In this document: one piece after another, positions 11,885 through 24,685 of the stretch
Numbering within the stretch: the first letter of the stretch is position 1
How the letters are laid out: each line of letters begins with the position of its first letter
Assembly: GCA_034509425.1 (NCBI GenBank)
Contig: JAVTVJ010000777.1
Location: 310,001-374,000, forward strand
Direction of reading: 5' to 3'
Source of the DNA: Eopsaltria australis
Taxonomy: Eukaryota; Chordata; Aves; Passeriformes; Petroicidae
Length of the DNA: 64,000 nucleotides
Position numbers and translations under genes: made by a program
Notes under the pieces: generated by a model
The model's input: the letters and a program-made list of their open reading frames with translations, nothing else
The model's database searches: none
What the model was told of the DNA's origin: nothing

Positions 11885-13023
11885 GACTCAGACTGGGCTC
11901 CTCCCGCGGAGCTTGGACATAAATCCCGCCGGGCGGCCCCGCGTTGCTCAGCACAGAAAAGAGACTTAGACCAGCTCTCTGCAGCACAGGTGCAGTCTCG
12001 CCAGGCTCCCACAACTAAAACACAGCTTGGATGGGGAGACAGCACAAACAGACTCTTTTTCTCCGGTTCAGGCACGGACCTATAACATTCAAACCACGCG
12101 GGCAAAAGCCACGTGACTATTGCCCACCCAAAAAGACAAATTACTGTTTCTTTCTAACATCAGAATGGGACTTTGGGGGTATTCATTTTTTCTTCCCACA
12201 CAGAAGGAGCACAGAAATGAAGGCACCTACGAAAGGTACAACATAAAGACTTTGAGTTAATGAATATAATTAAGCTTATTTTCAAAGAAAGAAGAGATGA
12301 AGAGTGCTTTACTGCTGAAAGTTCTTTTATAAAAACATGTTGATAAAGTTAGCTGTAATACACCCTGTAATATATGAATAATGGTCTAAAAGAAGTGAGA
12401 AAAAGGAAATACAATGTTTTAAGGTATAAGCAGTAGACTGAGACTTTTGTGTATTAAAATCTTTCTTTCCTCGCCCCAGGAAAACAGTAGAAGAAGACTT
12501 GTGTTGGTGATGATAAAGTAAGGGGATGTTGTTGTCACTGTAATAGAAACATTTGCTCTCAAAAGAACACCTCAATGACCATCATATGTCCATTGGTGTG
12601 GCCCTGGGAAAGCTACTGAAATGGGAAGGGGTCTAGAAAAGCAAATACCTCTCTTCAAAGAGAGAATCGCTTACTAGAAAGCTAATAACCATAGAAACTG
12701 TGTTTCCTATGGGAGTCAACATGATAAAACAAAAGAAAGCTTCTCTCTCTACATAAATTAAGAAAACTGTAAAGTTCCAGAGGTAGTAGATTAACTAAAA
12801 GTTGAAGTGTTACCTTTTGTATGGTCAACAAGAAAGAAAATAAGAAAAGTGAGGAAGGGAAAAGAGTGTTCTGAAAAGTTGTGTTGATGCCTAATTATTA
12901 TTCCTGTTGTACATCTGTTAATAAAATTCCTTTTTGTACTCCCTAAAGTATAAACCTGCTTTTGCCTACTATTAAACCTTATCTCACAACAAAATCAAAT
13001 TCCCAAACCTCAGAACCGCAACA

Positions 13024-13028
13024 CCACT
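13024..13028. repeat. Target-site duplication CCACT, right copy
   Basis: Exact match to 11417-11421. Confidence 0.85.
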
Positions 13029-15510
13029 GAAGGAGAACATGCCCCGTATCCAGGAGGAAAGCCATGATTCTTTTTATATATCAGACATCTAAAGTCCGTA
13101 ATATGAAAGGACATTGAACAAGCTGGAAGAAACTGATGTAGATTATGTTTTCTGCTGTGAATGTGGGGGAAGGGTTATCCCAGATTATGCCTTCCTGCTG
13201 AAGGCATCTTTCCGATTGCTTATGGGAGCCAGAAAAAGCAGTGAGCTTTGGCATCCTGGTCTGTGATGAGACTTCTTCCCTTGCTTTCACAGCAAATCAC
13301 AGATAACTTTATCTTGCAGTAACACTGGGCAACTTTAACCCTTCTGTCTGCAGACACAGCGCGTGTTTTAGCCTCCCACTACACACTCTGATTAGCCCTA
13401 CTGTTACTCAGGAAAGAACCACATTAATGCATGTGGGACAAATACACAGTGAAAGCACAGCCAAGTAGTACATCAGGGAATGTAAGGACCCTCTCTGTAG
13501 GTAGGACAAAGATTTGCTGCAGTCAGGAAAATTCCGGCATTGCTAATGATTCCAGACTCCCCACTGTAACATTTGTCTGTTCCTGGCTGGAAAAAATGGG
13601 TTTCCATTCAGGCATGTTTTTGTGCATGCACAGTCATATCATAGCTGCAATTAGCAAAGCTACACTTGGATCTCTTGGGAAGGGGAAGCTTGTTCTGCCA
13701 GGAGGTCTCCCACTACTGGTGTTTTCCCTGGATTTGCAGCACAGTCCTCTCCTGTCTTGCTCCAGGAGTCCAGTGGAGAAATGACGTGCAGGACTGCACT
13801 CTCCTCAAGTCAGGTTGTTGCATTTTCCTATGGCCACCTCCATAATTGGAAGAACAGTGAAAAGCCTCTATTTTCAAGGTACAGGTGTTTTAATTTCCAT
13901 TATTCTTGTTAATATAATTAATACACAGACTAATAAATATGAAACTACTTTCCATATGTTTGTTGTGTAATTACAAATCTGCCTGGATACAGCAAGCATT
14001 TCGGCATGGCTGCCATATGATTTGCTGTCTTCATGCTCTTGAGGTTTTTTGGTATTTCAATTCTGCTTTTATTACAACTGACTGTGCTATTTAGATCTAA
14101 ATGGGATATTTCCTTGCCAAAAAATCCCCTTATCTACAAAGACACAGTACCATTCTATGCAGGTGATAACAAGCATTTCTTGTAAAATATTTTGTTAGTC
14201 TCAGTCTAGTTCTTTATTGCACTATACAAGCTTGAGTTCAGCATCTCCCACACTTGGTTTTGTATGTGTCCTATTTACTGATAAATTTAAAAGTTTATAG
14301 AGGAGAAGAACAGATCAAAAAATCAGGCTGTGGCTAAATTTTTCCTTTTTTTTTTTTTTTTATGTCTTTTTTCTCCTGGCTGCAATACATAGAACTTTCT
14401 GACAATGTATGTAGTAAAAGATTGGCACAACTTACATTTCTTCTTTGACTGTCATGTTCAGGCAACGTTTATTTGTTGCCTCTGTCCTCATTTTCTCTCT
14501 TTCCTTAGTTTCAAAGTCATGAGCCTGACAGTCACGTAGGTAGATTCTTCCAGGTACCTAGAAGAAACAAGACAGGCTGCTATGTAATGATGTCTGTCTC
14601 TGGTTTATGTGGCTGCTTCATAGTAACCTCCAACCAGAGGCAAATAATTTCTTTGCAATAAATCCTCGAGCTTCTACAAACTTCAATACCTCTATGGACC
14701 TGGAGGAAATTTAAGTTAGGTGAAGTAAAAGCAGGTATGAAAATGGACCATGTGCTTTCTTTTGTGTGTGTGTGTGGGACAATACAATCCATTACTGATA
14801 CTTTCCTTATTTGTCATAAGCCCTATTTGTGGCACTGCTAATTCTGTCATTTTTGGCTGTCAAAGCCTGTCACAAAATGGATCAAACTCAAATGCATCAA
14901 TTATATCTACATATTCATGCTGAAAATTTAAAATAAGGTATTTCTTTTCTAAATATTGCATTGAAGACTCATTGCAAAATCTAGTTGTGAAATTTTGGAA
15001 AATAAGATTTTCTTAATACTGAGAGGGGAGGAGAGGGCAATTTTAAGAGCTGCCAGTCAAGAATTCTGATACCCTTTTTAAAGGCTGTTCCTTATTTCAA
15101 TGATTTCTTTGTTTTAACTGGGGGGAAAAAAATCTCCCCCCATATTTAGGAATTGTAGGATTTTTCTTGTACCTCAGGAAGTGGCTCAGCACTACTATTT
15201 TTTACTGCAAAACACCAGTAGATGTAGGTAGGTTGAGAGTTAATCATGTCTTATGGCAAAAATGTAAAAGCATCAAATTAAAACACTTTGCCAAAACTTA
15301 CATTATACTTCTGAAGCATTCAGACCTGAATTCATAAATTTTACAAATCCTGCTATGTGAGATAATTCTACTTTTAAATAATTTGATACTTTTACTCTGC
15401 TGAAAGGAAGATTGGATTTGATAGTTAGTCAGCTGTTTCTAGTGATCTGCCTATGTATGGTACCAAAACAACCATGCCAGTTCACACTTAAATGCAATTG
15501 TAGTTAGAGT
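13029..15510. other. Intergenic, no gene seen
   Basis: AT-rich DNA. It contains a T20 run (14346-14365) and a short (TG)n tract (about 14763-14776). No exon or recognised interspersed repeat was found. Confidence 0.4.
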
Positions 15511-15860
15511 CATAGAATGGCTTGGCTTGGAAGGAACCTTAAGGATCATCTTGTTCCAGCCCCCACCATGGGCAGGGACCCCTTGCACTTTACCAGGTCG
15601 CTCAGAGTCTCACCCAGCCTGGCCATGAACACTACCGGGGATGGAGCATCCTGTTCAACCTTCTCTGAATAACCTGTGCCAGTGCCTCATCACCCTCACA
15701 GAAGTATTTTCTTCCCAACACCTGAACTAAACCTGTTCTCTTTCACTTTAAAGCCATCTCCCCCTTCTCCTGTCGCTACATGCCCTTGTAAAAAGTCTCT
15801 CTCCAGGGAGGGACTCTTGCAGGCTCCCTTCAGGCACTGGAAGGTGCTGGAAGGTCTCCT
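15511..15860 (-). mobile_element. CR1 LINE 3' fragment, minus strand
   Basis: On the plus strand the copy begins with CATAGAAT (reverse complement of the ATTCTATG octamer), then GGCTTGGCTTGGAAGGAACC. It continues through the CR1 3' UTR into the end of ORF2. The right end near 15860 is approximate because similarity fades. Confidence 0.9.
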
Positions 15861-16111
15861 GTCTTCCATATTGCCTACCTCTATACCACAGGTGATGTAC
15901 AATTGCAAATCAGTATTAGAAGCCATCTCAGTTTCTCAAGTAATCTTTTATTTTCAAGCATTCAGTAGTGTATCATTGTCAACAGACCAGAGGGGATTTC
16001 TAAACATAATTGTGTGATTGAGTTATTGTACTTAATTCATGGAGGTATAAGGTGGCCCTAGTCTGGGTGATACTGGGCTTTACACACAAGAATGAAAGAG
16101 TTTTTCTGTTG

Positions 16112-16116
16112 GCCTT
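16112..16116. repeat. Target-site duplication GCCTT, left copy
   Basis: GCCTT abuts the element at 16117 and is repeated at 17705-17709 after its other end. Confidence 0.8.
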
Positions 16117-17098
16117 TGTACTGGTTTCAATTTGTTTATTCAAGTTCTTGGCAAAATGCCAGCACACTTCCCAAAATTTACCTGATTTTGCTGTGAGATA
16201 AGGATTAGGAATAGGCAAAGCAGGCTCAAGTTCTGTAGAATATAAAGGAAGTTTATTAATAAGTCTAAAAGAAAATGAAAAAAAACCAAGAAAAAACCAG
16301 AACAAACCCCTCAGACCACCTTCTCCTCCCCCCACCTCTCCATTTCTTACCCACTGACAATACAAAAAGACAACTTTGACTTTCAGTCAGTTTACCACCT
16401 CTAAAATAGTCTTTTCTCAGTTCCCATAGGCAGAGAAGTCTCTCTTGCTTACACCATGGACTCTCTGTAAGAAAATACCGTTTTTATGGGTTTTCAGCCT
16501 CACAACCAGCAGCTGCCTGGGAGGAAAATCTGCTTGTTGTGGAGGATCCCTCCCCCCACACCAGTAGCCTTCCCACAGCTACTACAGGGGAGGTAATGAC
16601 GGTCCATGGGGTACCCTTTTAAGGATGAGCAGTTCTATTGCAGCAGCGAAGAAAATCCCCTTCTTCTGTGTCTAGCAACACAAGTTCTCCTGGCAACACA
16701 AGTTCTCCAGCATCCCCTAGGGCCAGGGACAGCTCACAGCATCTTCTGTGTCTCGGCTCAAGCTTCTCATCAGACTGCACTTATTTCAGCACCTACTCAT
16801 CTCCACCCAGGAGCCTTAGCTCACTGGCTGCAGTTAGAACATCACATCCCCCCTTTGGACTATTTCTTCATATATTACAGGGAATTTATTAGCTTAGTCC
16901 CAACCATGGTACCACAAAAGAATTTTCAGCTTCGCTCTCAAAGCACTTCTCATGCACCTCCCTCTAGGTACCAGTTCTGCTTCCTTCGCTGACTTAGAGC
17001 CTCTATGCTGCGCTTATGTAGATGTCCTCACTCATTCCTCTCTCTGTGCAGGGAAGGATGGGTGTCTGCAAGTTTAGTCTGGGCACAGAGACAGTTAA

Positions 17099-17122
17099 TC
17101 TCTCTCTCTCTCTCTCTCTCTC
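17099..17122. repeat. (TC)n microsatellite inside LTR
   Basis: Twelve uninterrupted TC units on the plus strand (GA on the LTR strand). The tract is likely length-polymorphic. Confidence 0.95.
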
Positions 17123-17534
17123 CCCGGCATGGTGATGATCACATGCTCCCTGCTGGGCTGTTTGAAAAGTCTGAGGCAGGTGGCAGAAGCTCTCAGAGTC
17201 TCTGTGCCTGGCTCTGTGAAGCTGGCTCGGCCTGCTGGGGCCGGCCCAGAGCAGGACCCTGGAGTGACAGAGCAGGGCCCAGCCTGGAGCAGGAGGGTCT
17301 GACACTGCCCACTGTAGCTCACATATTGGCCCGGCTGAATTGCATCTGCAGAGAGCTCAGGCCGGTTCCTCCCCCACGCCCGGCTGCAGCTGCACGGCTG
17401 CTCTAAACCTCCCTTCCACCCCATCCCTCGGCAGGGGGGGAAAGAAGGCCCAGTCTTACCGGAGAGAGAGCAGAGGAACTGCTTCTCTCTGAACAGCAGC
17501 AGGCCAAAGAGCAAGAGGCTCAGAGGTCCTCTGC

Positions 17535-17542
17535 TTATATAT
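17535..17542 (-). promoter_or_regulatory. TATA box of the minus-strand LTR
   Basis: TTATATAT on plus reads ATATATAA on the LTR strand, followed by GCAGAGGACC, about 165 bases from the LTR start. CCAAT-type motifs (ACCAATAACC, CCAACCAATT) lie upstream on the same strand. Confidence 0.55.
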
Positions 17543-17704
17543 GATTTTTGTCCTCGAAGGTAGATCAACTTTTAATTGGTTGGCCCATATATCAATGCTT
17601 AAAACTACCTGGTTATTGGTTCCCTCTCCCAGGAAGGAAGTTGCACTACTTCCTGCAGCATAGGTCACTTCCTGGACTGGCATCCCTTGGGCCAACCCAG
17701 GACA

Positions 17705-17709
17705 GCCTT
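17705..17709. repeat. Target-site duplication GCCTT, right copy
   Basis: Exact match to 16112-16116. Confidence 0.8.
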
Positions 17710-18938
17710 TCAGGTTCTTTGCTTGCTTTTCTCAATAACAAACTCCACATTTCATTTTTTCATTCTTATGAGTCAGTTTAGGGAGCCACTCAACTCTTTG
17801 AGCTTCCTGTTCAGACCTATGAAAGTAATATTTGCTGCAACTTTAATTAATTATTCTGCTGTAATTGAATTAAATATTTTGGATAAGATCCACATTATTG
17901 GAAGAGAGAGAATGAGAAAAAACAGTTGTCAGCTCTACTTTTCGTGCTGGAGATCAAAGACACCAGATAGCAATAAATCTTTTAACTGAGAGTGAAACTA
18001 CACTTCTTATGAGTCTTATTCGTCCCCAAAACTAACCATTTTTGCTTTAGGCATCAGAGAGACATTGTTTCTTAAGAATTGAACAGCAGTGAATTTGTTT
18101 ACAAAAACCCATAGCAATTCTGCAGCCAGATGATCTACTGTGCAGAACACTCACTTTAAAATCCTGACATCTCCTGCCTTTAATCTTGTTATAAATGCTA
18201 AAAAACTGTAGACAATAGTAACCAAAGTCCTTAATACACATCTACTTAAAATGTGCCCAGGCCTGAAAAGAAATACGTCATTATTAAACACTTTTTTTCT
18301 CCTTTTTTTTCCTTTTATAAGAAGAGGCCACAATGCAGAAGTGGAAGGCTCAGTGGCAAGTGAAGAATGTTTCTGTGGTATTCTTTTCTACAAGAGATTC
18401 AAAAATTCATAATTTAAAGAAGCTGGTATGTTTAGTGCCATCCTACTTCAACATGAGTGTATCCTGGTATCATTAGTTCCAAGTTAAAAGGGATGATTTT
18501 TCAGATATTTATCTCTTAATGAGAAAATCTTAGTCATGTCCTTTTAAGTGGAACTCCTTTCTAGGCAGGAAAGGGAGTTAGGTTGCACTTCATTTTTGTT
18601 CAGGCTTATAATTCACTTGACATTTCTGATAGAGAAAAGAACTTTTGAAGTATCTGAATTATATGGCTTTGAAACATTTTTTCTTACAAGCCTGTAACTT
18701 TTCAGATAGTTATCTCTGGTTTTGCTTGCTGTTGCTTAAGGAGAAGTTAGAAAAGAACATGTGATATGATACAGAGGCTTTTAATTTCCCTTTTTCAAAC
18801 TAAAACAACAACCATTCAGGTTACCTTATATGTTATGGAACAGGAGAAGAGTGCCCATTACAAGCCTGTCTAATATTATTTACATAGTTTATTCATTCAC
18901 TTAAATCCTAATCAAACTCAATTTACTTAATAAATTGT
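17710..18938. other. Intergenic, no gene seen
   Basis: AT-rich unique-looking sequence between two LTRs. No exon or repeat was recognised. Confidence 0.4.
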
Positions 18939-19525
18939 TGTGCTGGTTTTGGCTGGGGTAGAGTTCACTTTCTTCACAGTGGCTGGTATGGGGCTGTGTT
19001 TTGATTTGTGCTGAGCACAGGGTTGATAATATAGAGATGTTTTTGTTATTGCTGAGCAGGACTTGCACAGAGCCAAGGCATTCTCTGCTTTCCATGCTGC
19101 CACACTGCCAAGGAATGTGGGGGTGCTTGGGAGGCTGGGAGGAGACACAGCCAGGACAGGTGACCCAAACTGACCAGAGGGATATTCCAGACCATGTGCC
19201 ATCATGGTCAGTAAATAAAGTGGGAAGACAGAGGAAGGGGGGACATTTGGAGTGATGGTGTTTGTCCTCCCAACTTGTTAGATGCGATGGGGCCCTGCCC
19301 TCCTGGGGGTGGCTGAACAACTGCCTGCCATGGGAAGGAGTGAATTAATTCCTTGTTTTGCTTTGCTTGTGTGCATGGCTTTTGGTTTTCCTATTAAACT
19401 GTCTTCATCTCAGCCCATGAGTTTTCCAGCTTTCACCCTTCCAAGTCTCTCCCCAGTGCTGCTGGTGGGGGAGTGAGAAGGTGGCTGCGTGGGGCTTGGC
19501 TGATGGCTGAGGCTAAACCAAGACA
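18939..19525 (+). mobile_element. ERVL-type solo LTR, plus strand
   Basis: A classic avian ERVL LTR. It starts TGTGCTGGTTTTGGCTGGGG and ends GGCTAAACCAAGACA. An AT-rich TATA region (AAATAAA, about 19213) follows the motif ATTCCAGACCATGTGCCATC. The poly(A) signal ATTAAA is at 19393-19398. The element is 587 bp with no internal retroviral sequence on either side. No clear 5-bp duplication survives (ATTGT on the left, GTTAG on the right), which points to an older copy. Confidence 0.93.
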
Positions 19526-22449
19526 GTTAGTGAATCAGAAAAGTGCTCTTTACAATAAGACCCAGAAGGAACTGATTTCATAGAAAGCAACTCTTACTGA
19601 TTAGTGAGTTCATAGTCATTGGCACAAAAAGGATCATTTGACAAGGAACAAGGAACCTGTTTTGATTTTTTTTCTTAAACACTGGAGTTAATTAGTAGCT
19701 CTACTGATAGATTTACTGATCCACTCCTGCCATATTAAATTATTTTCAAATGCAAGCATAGTAACACAAGTTAATGAGAAGAATTTCCTTTTTCTTTTAG
19801 GGTTCATTGCATCAGACATGACATCAAGAAATTGCAGTAGAAATTCAGCCTTGCTACCACAAAAATGAATCACTGTTTAACTACATGCAGTTGATAACTT
19901 ATAGCTGTTTAAATTTTTTACTTTTTCTTGGAAGTGGTCTTGTATATCCACATATTAAAATATTTGGATCAGAAGGTAAACCAGCAACAGCACATAGGCA
20001 TTAAAAAATAAAAATATCTTCATTAATTGTGCCATGGCATTGCTGACCTCAGTAAGGAATGTTCATTGTTTGAAAAAGAATCCCTTTCATGACAAATTCT
20101 GAATTAAAAATAACTTGTTCTTCTTGGAGCTGATAAATCTACTGTGAGGAATATATGACATTTATTGGACAACTCATGTTGCATACAGAATACTACATGG
20201 TATTTAGTTTCAGGAATAACAGAGCAATCTCATCAGAAGTCCTGCTACAATTACTCTAATACCTCACAATTGATAAGATGTGGCTCATGATTCATTCACT
20301 TGTACATAGGAAAGGCTAAAGAGGATAAAAAGACTGTGATTAAATCCTTAATGTCTGGTCTGTTGCACTGTACTTCCCAAAAGAATGTAGGTCTTTTAAT
20401 TACAAGTGCTGATGGCTGTGGTGAATATAAAAACCGTGATGGAGAAACAAGGCAGAAACCTAGCAAGACTAACTTCTCAATAAATAATAAATATTACTAG
20501 AAAAGATTCTTAATCTAAATTGCCTTTATTCATAATGCTTTTTCAAAACCTTCCTGATTTTCCCCTCTTGAGATTTAAGATAACATAATAAAATCATTGA
20601 ACAATCATTTTAAGAATAACTTAAATTATTACAAAAGTATTTTAATAATTTAACTTAAACAATTTAATAGTTGTTTAAAATAATTAACCTAAGTTGTAAA
20701 TTGAATATTATTTAGTTTTGTAATGCCCTACATTAAAACACATAAACTACTGCATAAGTGTGGAAAGCTAATTATATTGTGGTTTTTGGGATTGAGGTAA
20801 TTTTTATTTAGCTATGTATTTTCTGCACTGCGCTTTCTCAGACCTCTGTTATATGTTCTTCTGAACATAATAGTTCTGTAACTGTACTTTACTCAAAGCG
20901 CAGATTTTTCCAAGATTTACTGCCATCAGTCATACACTCAAGCATCTGCAGTAGCAACAGAGAAATAAAGGGATATATAACTGATTTTCTTGGAATTAAT
21001 TCTACACTGTTATTTCTCACTTCTTTCATAGTATCTCTAATTCCTCTGGGTCTGATTACCAGAACGGACTGTTTTCATTAGCTTTTCTTGAAAAAAACCC
21101 TTATGGAGCATAGAGTGGTAGTGTCAGAAGGTTGCTGCTGTAGTTGTAGATACAGCACTGCAGCATATGGAGAGCCTGCCCAAGGCAAGAGCAAACAGAA
21201 TTTCCCCTGCAAATACATGGTAAGTGAAGTGTATCCTCATTTTCTGTCTCCTTGGAAGCATTTGAGGCCGTAACGCCTATGATATGTAAGCCCAGTTTGT
21301 TTCTACTATATCTTAAAATACAAGAAGCTGTCACACAGAAAATTGAATAAGCAATAAGGAGTTTGAACTTTGTGCTAGAAAGGGATGAAAACTAGGAGTT
21401 TTGAACGTAGGAGATGAGTCTTGACATTTAGAAAATGTTCTCAAATGAAGACAATTTCCTAGAGATGAAACAGTTTTATTTGTGCTGTCTTTTGAGGTGA
21501 TTAGATCTTATTCTGAGGTTGAAAATGAAATTTCTGGGTTTTAATCCCCAGAAAGGCTGAAAACTCTCAGCAGCTCTGTTTGCTAGGTTTTTCTTCCAGC
21601 ACACACTTACAGGTGGTCACTGGCAAGGGACCATCCAGCAGAAGGGTACTTCCAGCTGCTCCAGGTTTGTCCATGAGCACTTCAGATGCCCAAAAAAGCC
21701 CCTTACAGTAGTATCTGCCCTGTTTCTGAAAGCCCCATATACAGCCTGTAGGGCTGTGCAGAGATTCAGGGAGAAAGAAGGCCTGAAAAAGATTCTGGAA
21801 ATCATCAAAGCTTTCACATTCCTCCCAAGGGAGATAAGCTATATCCATGTGCTTGGTAAGCATTTCCCTAGACTATTTCTGAAATATTTGCCAGACTGTT
21901 TTTGATGGATATTCTACAACTTCCTTAGGTAATGCACTGTAATACTACACTACCCTTATCTTTAGAAGGGTTTTTTATGTCCAACTGAAATCTTCCTTGC
22001 CTCTGTTCTTGTGAAGGAAAATAAGCTACGTTTGCCACAACCCGTCTGTGACAAAATGCTTGTTGATTCTCACTGGTTGTCATGGTGGTACTCAAAAATA
22101 ATGTTGGATGACTCATTCAGGTGGATTTTTTTCCCCTAATTAATCGAAACAAAATGATTGATATAAAAATTCTTACTTCTTTCCATTGCTCCTCGTCAAA
22201 AGAATCACTGCCGACCATCCCAATCTTTCAGCACATTCCCAATCCTTCATAAACTGTCAAAATAACACCAAGTCTCAACATTGCTTCAGCTGTTGTTTTT
22301 TTTAATTCCTGTGATGAGTGACCCACCTTGAACTAATCTGAAGGCAATATTCTACTTGTCTCACTTTTTCTCACTAAGTGATACAGTCAGCTAGCTATCA
22401 ACTTCTAGAAGTTTGGAATTAATTATTTCAACAATTTGGAATTAATTAT
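19526..22449. other. Intergenic, no gene seen
   Basis: Very AT-rich in parts, notably 20,560-20,720. No coding exon, RNA gene or recognised repeat. Confidence 0.4.
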
Positions 22450-22519
22450 CTCTAGTAATGTGGGAGTTGGAGCTAGATAATCCTTAAGGTCCTTTTCAAC
22501 CCAAGCCATTCTGTGATAA
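22450..22519 (+). mobile_element. Short CR1 3' fragment
   Basis: It carries the CR1 3' phrase (GAGCTAGATAATCCTTAAGG, then CCTTTTCAACCCAAGCC) and ends with ATTCTGTG at 22508-22515. Only the last ~70 bases of the LINE were inserted or preserved. Confidence 0.88.
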
Positions 22520-23672
22520 TGTCAAGGTTTAATTAGCACAGATTAAATAATCTGCGACTTCCTGTGAGAGCATTTCTGCTTCGCTGTAGCACTTCAGCAT
22601 TTCTATGTCCCTGATTTGGTATTACATAGATAATACTGATCAATTGAATGTGATAATGTTAACTTCAAATCTATATGAATTAAACTTTCATTTTGGAGTA
22701 CTCTTACCTTAATTTTAGGCCTCACATGTACACATTCCTAGACAAAGAACTGATCAGATATGGGAAACAATCTTATACTTGGCACAAAATGGTACATGGC
22801 AAAACTTCTGGACAACTCGATTTTGGCTGATGGCTTTGATGCACATGAGCACACTGACATGTGAGCATTTGCTCTTATTCTATGGGCAGTAACAAGAACA
22901 TTTAGTAACGGTAAGTCAAAAAGAAAAAGGAAAATTAGAGTTTTTCTAAATCTGTAAGTAGAACTAGGGATGCCTTGCCAATGAGTCAGGGTCTTAGTGA
23001 CTAACTAGCAATACTAGAATTGCACTACTAATACAAAAAATGTTTTGTCGCAATAATAAATGGGATAAAAATAAAAAACATTAACTTTACCAGCCAGAAA
23101 ATCCATATGCCTGAATGCTCTCTTCCCTTACCTGCACTGCACCTGGAAGTGTGCCCTTGGTGCCTTCTGGAAAGACTGAGTTTGCTTTGTTTGCTGCTTT
23201 TGCATCTTTTTAGGAAAAAAGATGGAGTCTTTAAGCCTTTTATAGAAATGGTACCTTCAAAATATCACACTGTTCTTTAATACATTGTGTTTTGCTCGTA
23301 TGTAAGATATTCAGAAGCTGCAGATGCTTCAAAGGGATACATGACTGATAATATGTTCCTTAGAGAAAAATTTGGGGAATGAAAGAGGAAGGGCAAGGAA
23401 TGCAAAATCCCTGCAAGTGTACTAGCTCTAGACATGTGGTCTGCTTTCAGCTGTTGGTTTTCTTCTGTTCATTGGGAGTCTTCTTAACTTGTCTTACTTC
23501 CATTGTTGCCTATCTCCTTCAAGTTATATTTGAGCAGCTTTTAACAGGTATGATAATTTATTTTTTCCCCATTTTGGTTTCCTAGCATAACTATAAAATC
23601 CCCCGTGTCTTTTACAAAGAAGAGAACTTCAGCCTGGTTACCACAAAGCTGGTGATCCAGAGACTGCTTACG
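22520..23672. other. Intergenic, no gene seen
   Basis: AT-rich sequence without a supportable gene or repeat. Confidence 0.4.
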
Positions 23673-24180
23673 TGTCCTGGTTTTCTTGGGCTTGCAGATA
23701 ACACACTGAGAGATCAAAGAGTGGACTATATTATTTGGTTCAATGTTGGCTGACGTGAGGAACAGCTCACCCCCACAAATACAAGAAGCACAGAGGCAGG
23801 ATGGGGAATCCCTGTAGCCCAGTAAGAGGAATGAAGCCCCTGTCCCAAAGCTGCCCTGGGAAAGCCATCAGTCTTGCTGCCCAGCTGTGAGTCCCAGCTG
23901 ATGATCCTGCTGCTGGAGACGCTCTCTGCATCCAGCCTCCGGGTGTTGGACTTGCCACAGCACATTTAGGGAAGGAACCAAAGGTGGGGAAAGGGAGGAA
24001 GGGAAGGAACAAGCATAGGAAAAGAAAAGGGAAAGGGGATAAAAGGGGCTGGTTGTGTGTGAACAGGTGGCTGCCATTACATTAAGGCTGCATTCTCTAC
24101 TGCACTGGCACATTCTGTCCTGTTCTGTCATGAAACTCCATTTCTAACTACTATAAATACACTTCCATTTAAAGACCGGT
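23673..24180 (+). mobile_element. LTR-like sequence, probably truncated
   Basis: It begins TGTCCTGGTTTTCTTGGGCT, like several avian LTR starts. It is GC-richer than its flanks and has a TATA-like GGATAAAAGG near 24036, about 360 bases in. No matching CA end or target duplication was found, so the right boundary is a guess. A non-LTR origin is possible. Confidence 0.35.
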
Positions 24181-24680
24181 TTTTCTTTAGGAATCACAGA
24201 AGAGTTTAAGGTACCACTTAGGATTTTGTTTCACTGTTTTTCCCATATCTTCAAATCTAGGACGTACAGAACACACCAGAGGGCTTTCAAACCCTGTAAG
24301 TTATTTTAAAGATGAAATTTTGGTTCTGTTTTTGAAAATACTCTGGCACTTCTAAATGTACAAGATGTAAGTACAGCTTGATAAAGCACACAATAACATT
24401 CCCCCTTCTACACCTTTCATTTCATTAATGTGTCTTCCATATGTGCTGCCTACTGAATTAAAACATAACAAATAGTGCCTGTTATGACATCACATTTAAT
24501 TTGTGACATCAGTAAATTATTACTTGATTTTCCTTTCAGGCACTAGTAAGACAACTTTGAAACCAAGCTACTCTTTAATTTTGTCCTTTTAAGATGCTAT
24601 GTGATGGACTTAATTATATTTTTGAGACGCTGCTTATTCTCAGGCTTTCCATGAGAAGAGCATGGGCACACAGAGGGTGA

Positions 24681-24685
24681 GGGGC
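24681..24685. repeat. Target-site duplication GGGGC, left copy
   Basis: GGGGC abuts the TG start at 24686 and is repeated at 25613-25617. Confidence 0.85.

Larger units (their letters stand above)
11422..13023 (+). mobile_element. Long (1.6 kb) solo LTR, plus strand, family shared with 16117-17704
   Basis: The element starts TGTCG, ends GCAACA and is flanked by CCACT duplications. A TATA-like ATAAAA lies at 11521-11526. A GGTAAG splice-donor-like site (GT at 11612) and a GA-rich run (11868-11884) follow, within a CpG-rich ~500 bases. AATAAA is at 12920-12925. The last ~100 bases match the end of the 16117-17704 element read on the minus strand: both have AATAAA followed by TTCCTTT, then TTGCCTA and CCTTATCTCACA. 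TATA and poly(A) signal are 1.4 kb apart, unusual for an LTR. No protein-coding frame is credible in it. The CpG-rich part could be mistaken for a gene promoter. Confidence 0.82.
16117..17704 (-). mobile_element. Long (1.6 kb) solo LTR, minus strand, sister of 11422-13023
   Basis: Bounded by GCCTT duplications. Read on the minus strand it starts TGTCCTGG at 17704 and ends AGTACA at 16117. On that strand there is a TATA box ATATATAA (plus 17535-17542), a splice-donor-like GGTAAG (plus 17455-17460), a long GA run (plus 17099-17122), and AATAAA at plus 16252-16257 with a second at 16135-16140. The 3' portion aligns by eye with the end of the 11,422 element, while the starts (U3) differ. So the two are subfamilies of one LTR family with different promoters. 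No coding frame is credible. Confidence 0.8.

Noticed and set aside
11743..12105. 120-codon minus-strand frame and CpG island suggesting a gene promoter
   Set aside because: The interval is inside the LTR at 11422-13023, bounded by CCACT duplications. The frame is low-complexity and has no homologue that I recognise.
17005..17568. Open frames of 133 and 157 codons on opposite strands
   Set aside because: They cross the (TC)n tract within the 16117-17704 LTR. The repeated dipeptides come from the microsatellite, and neither frame has a domain.
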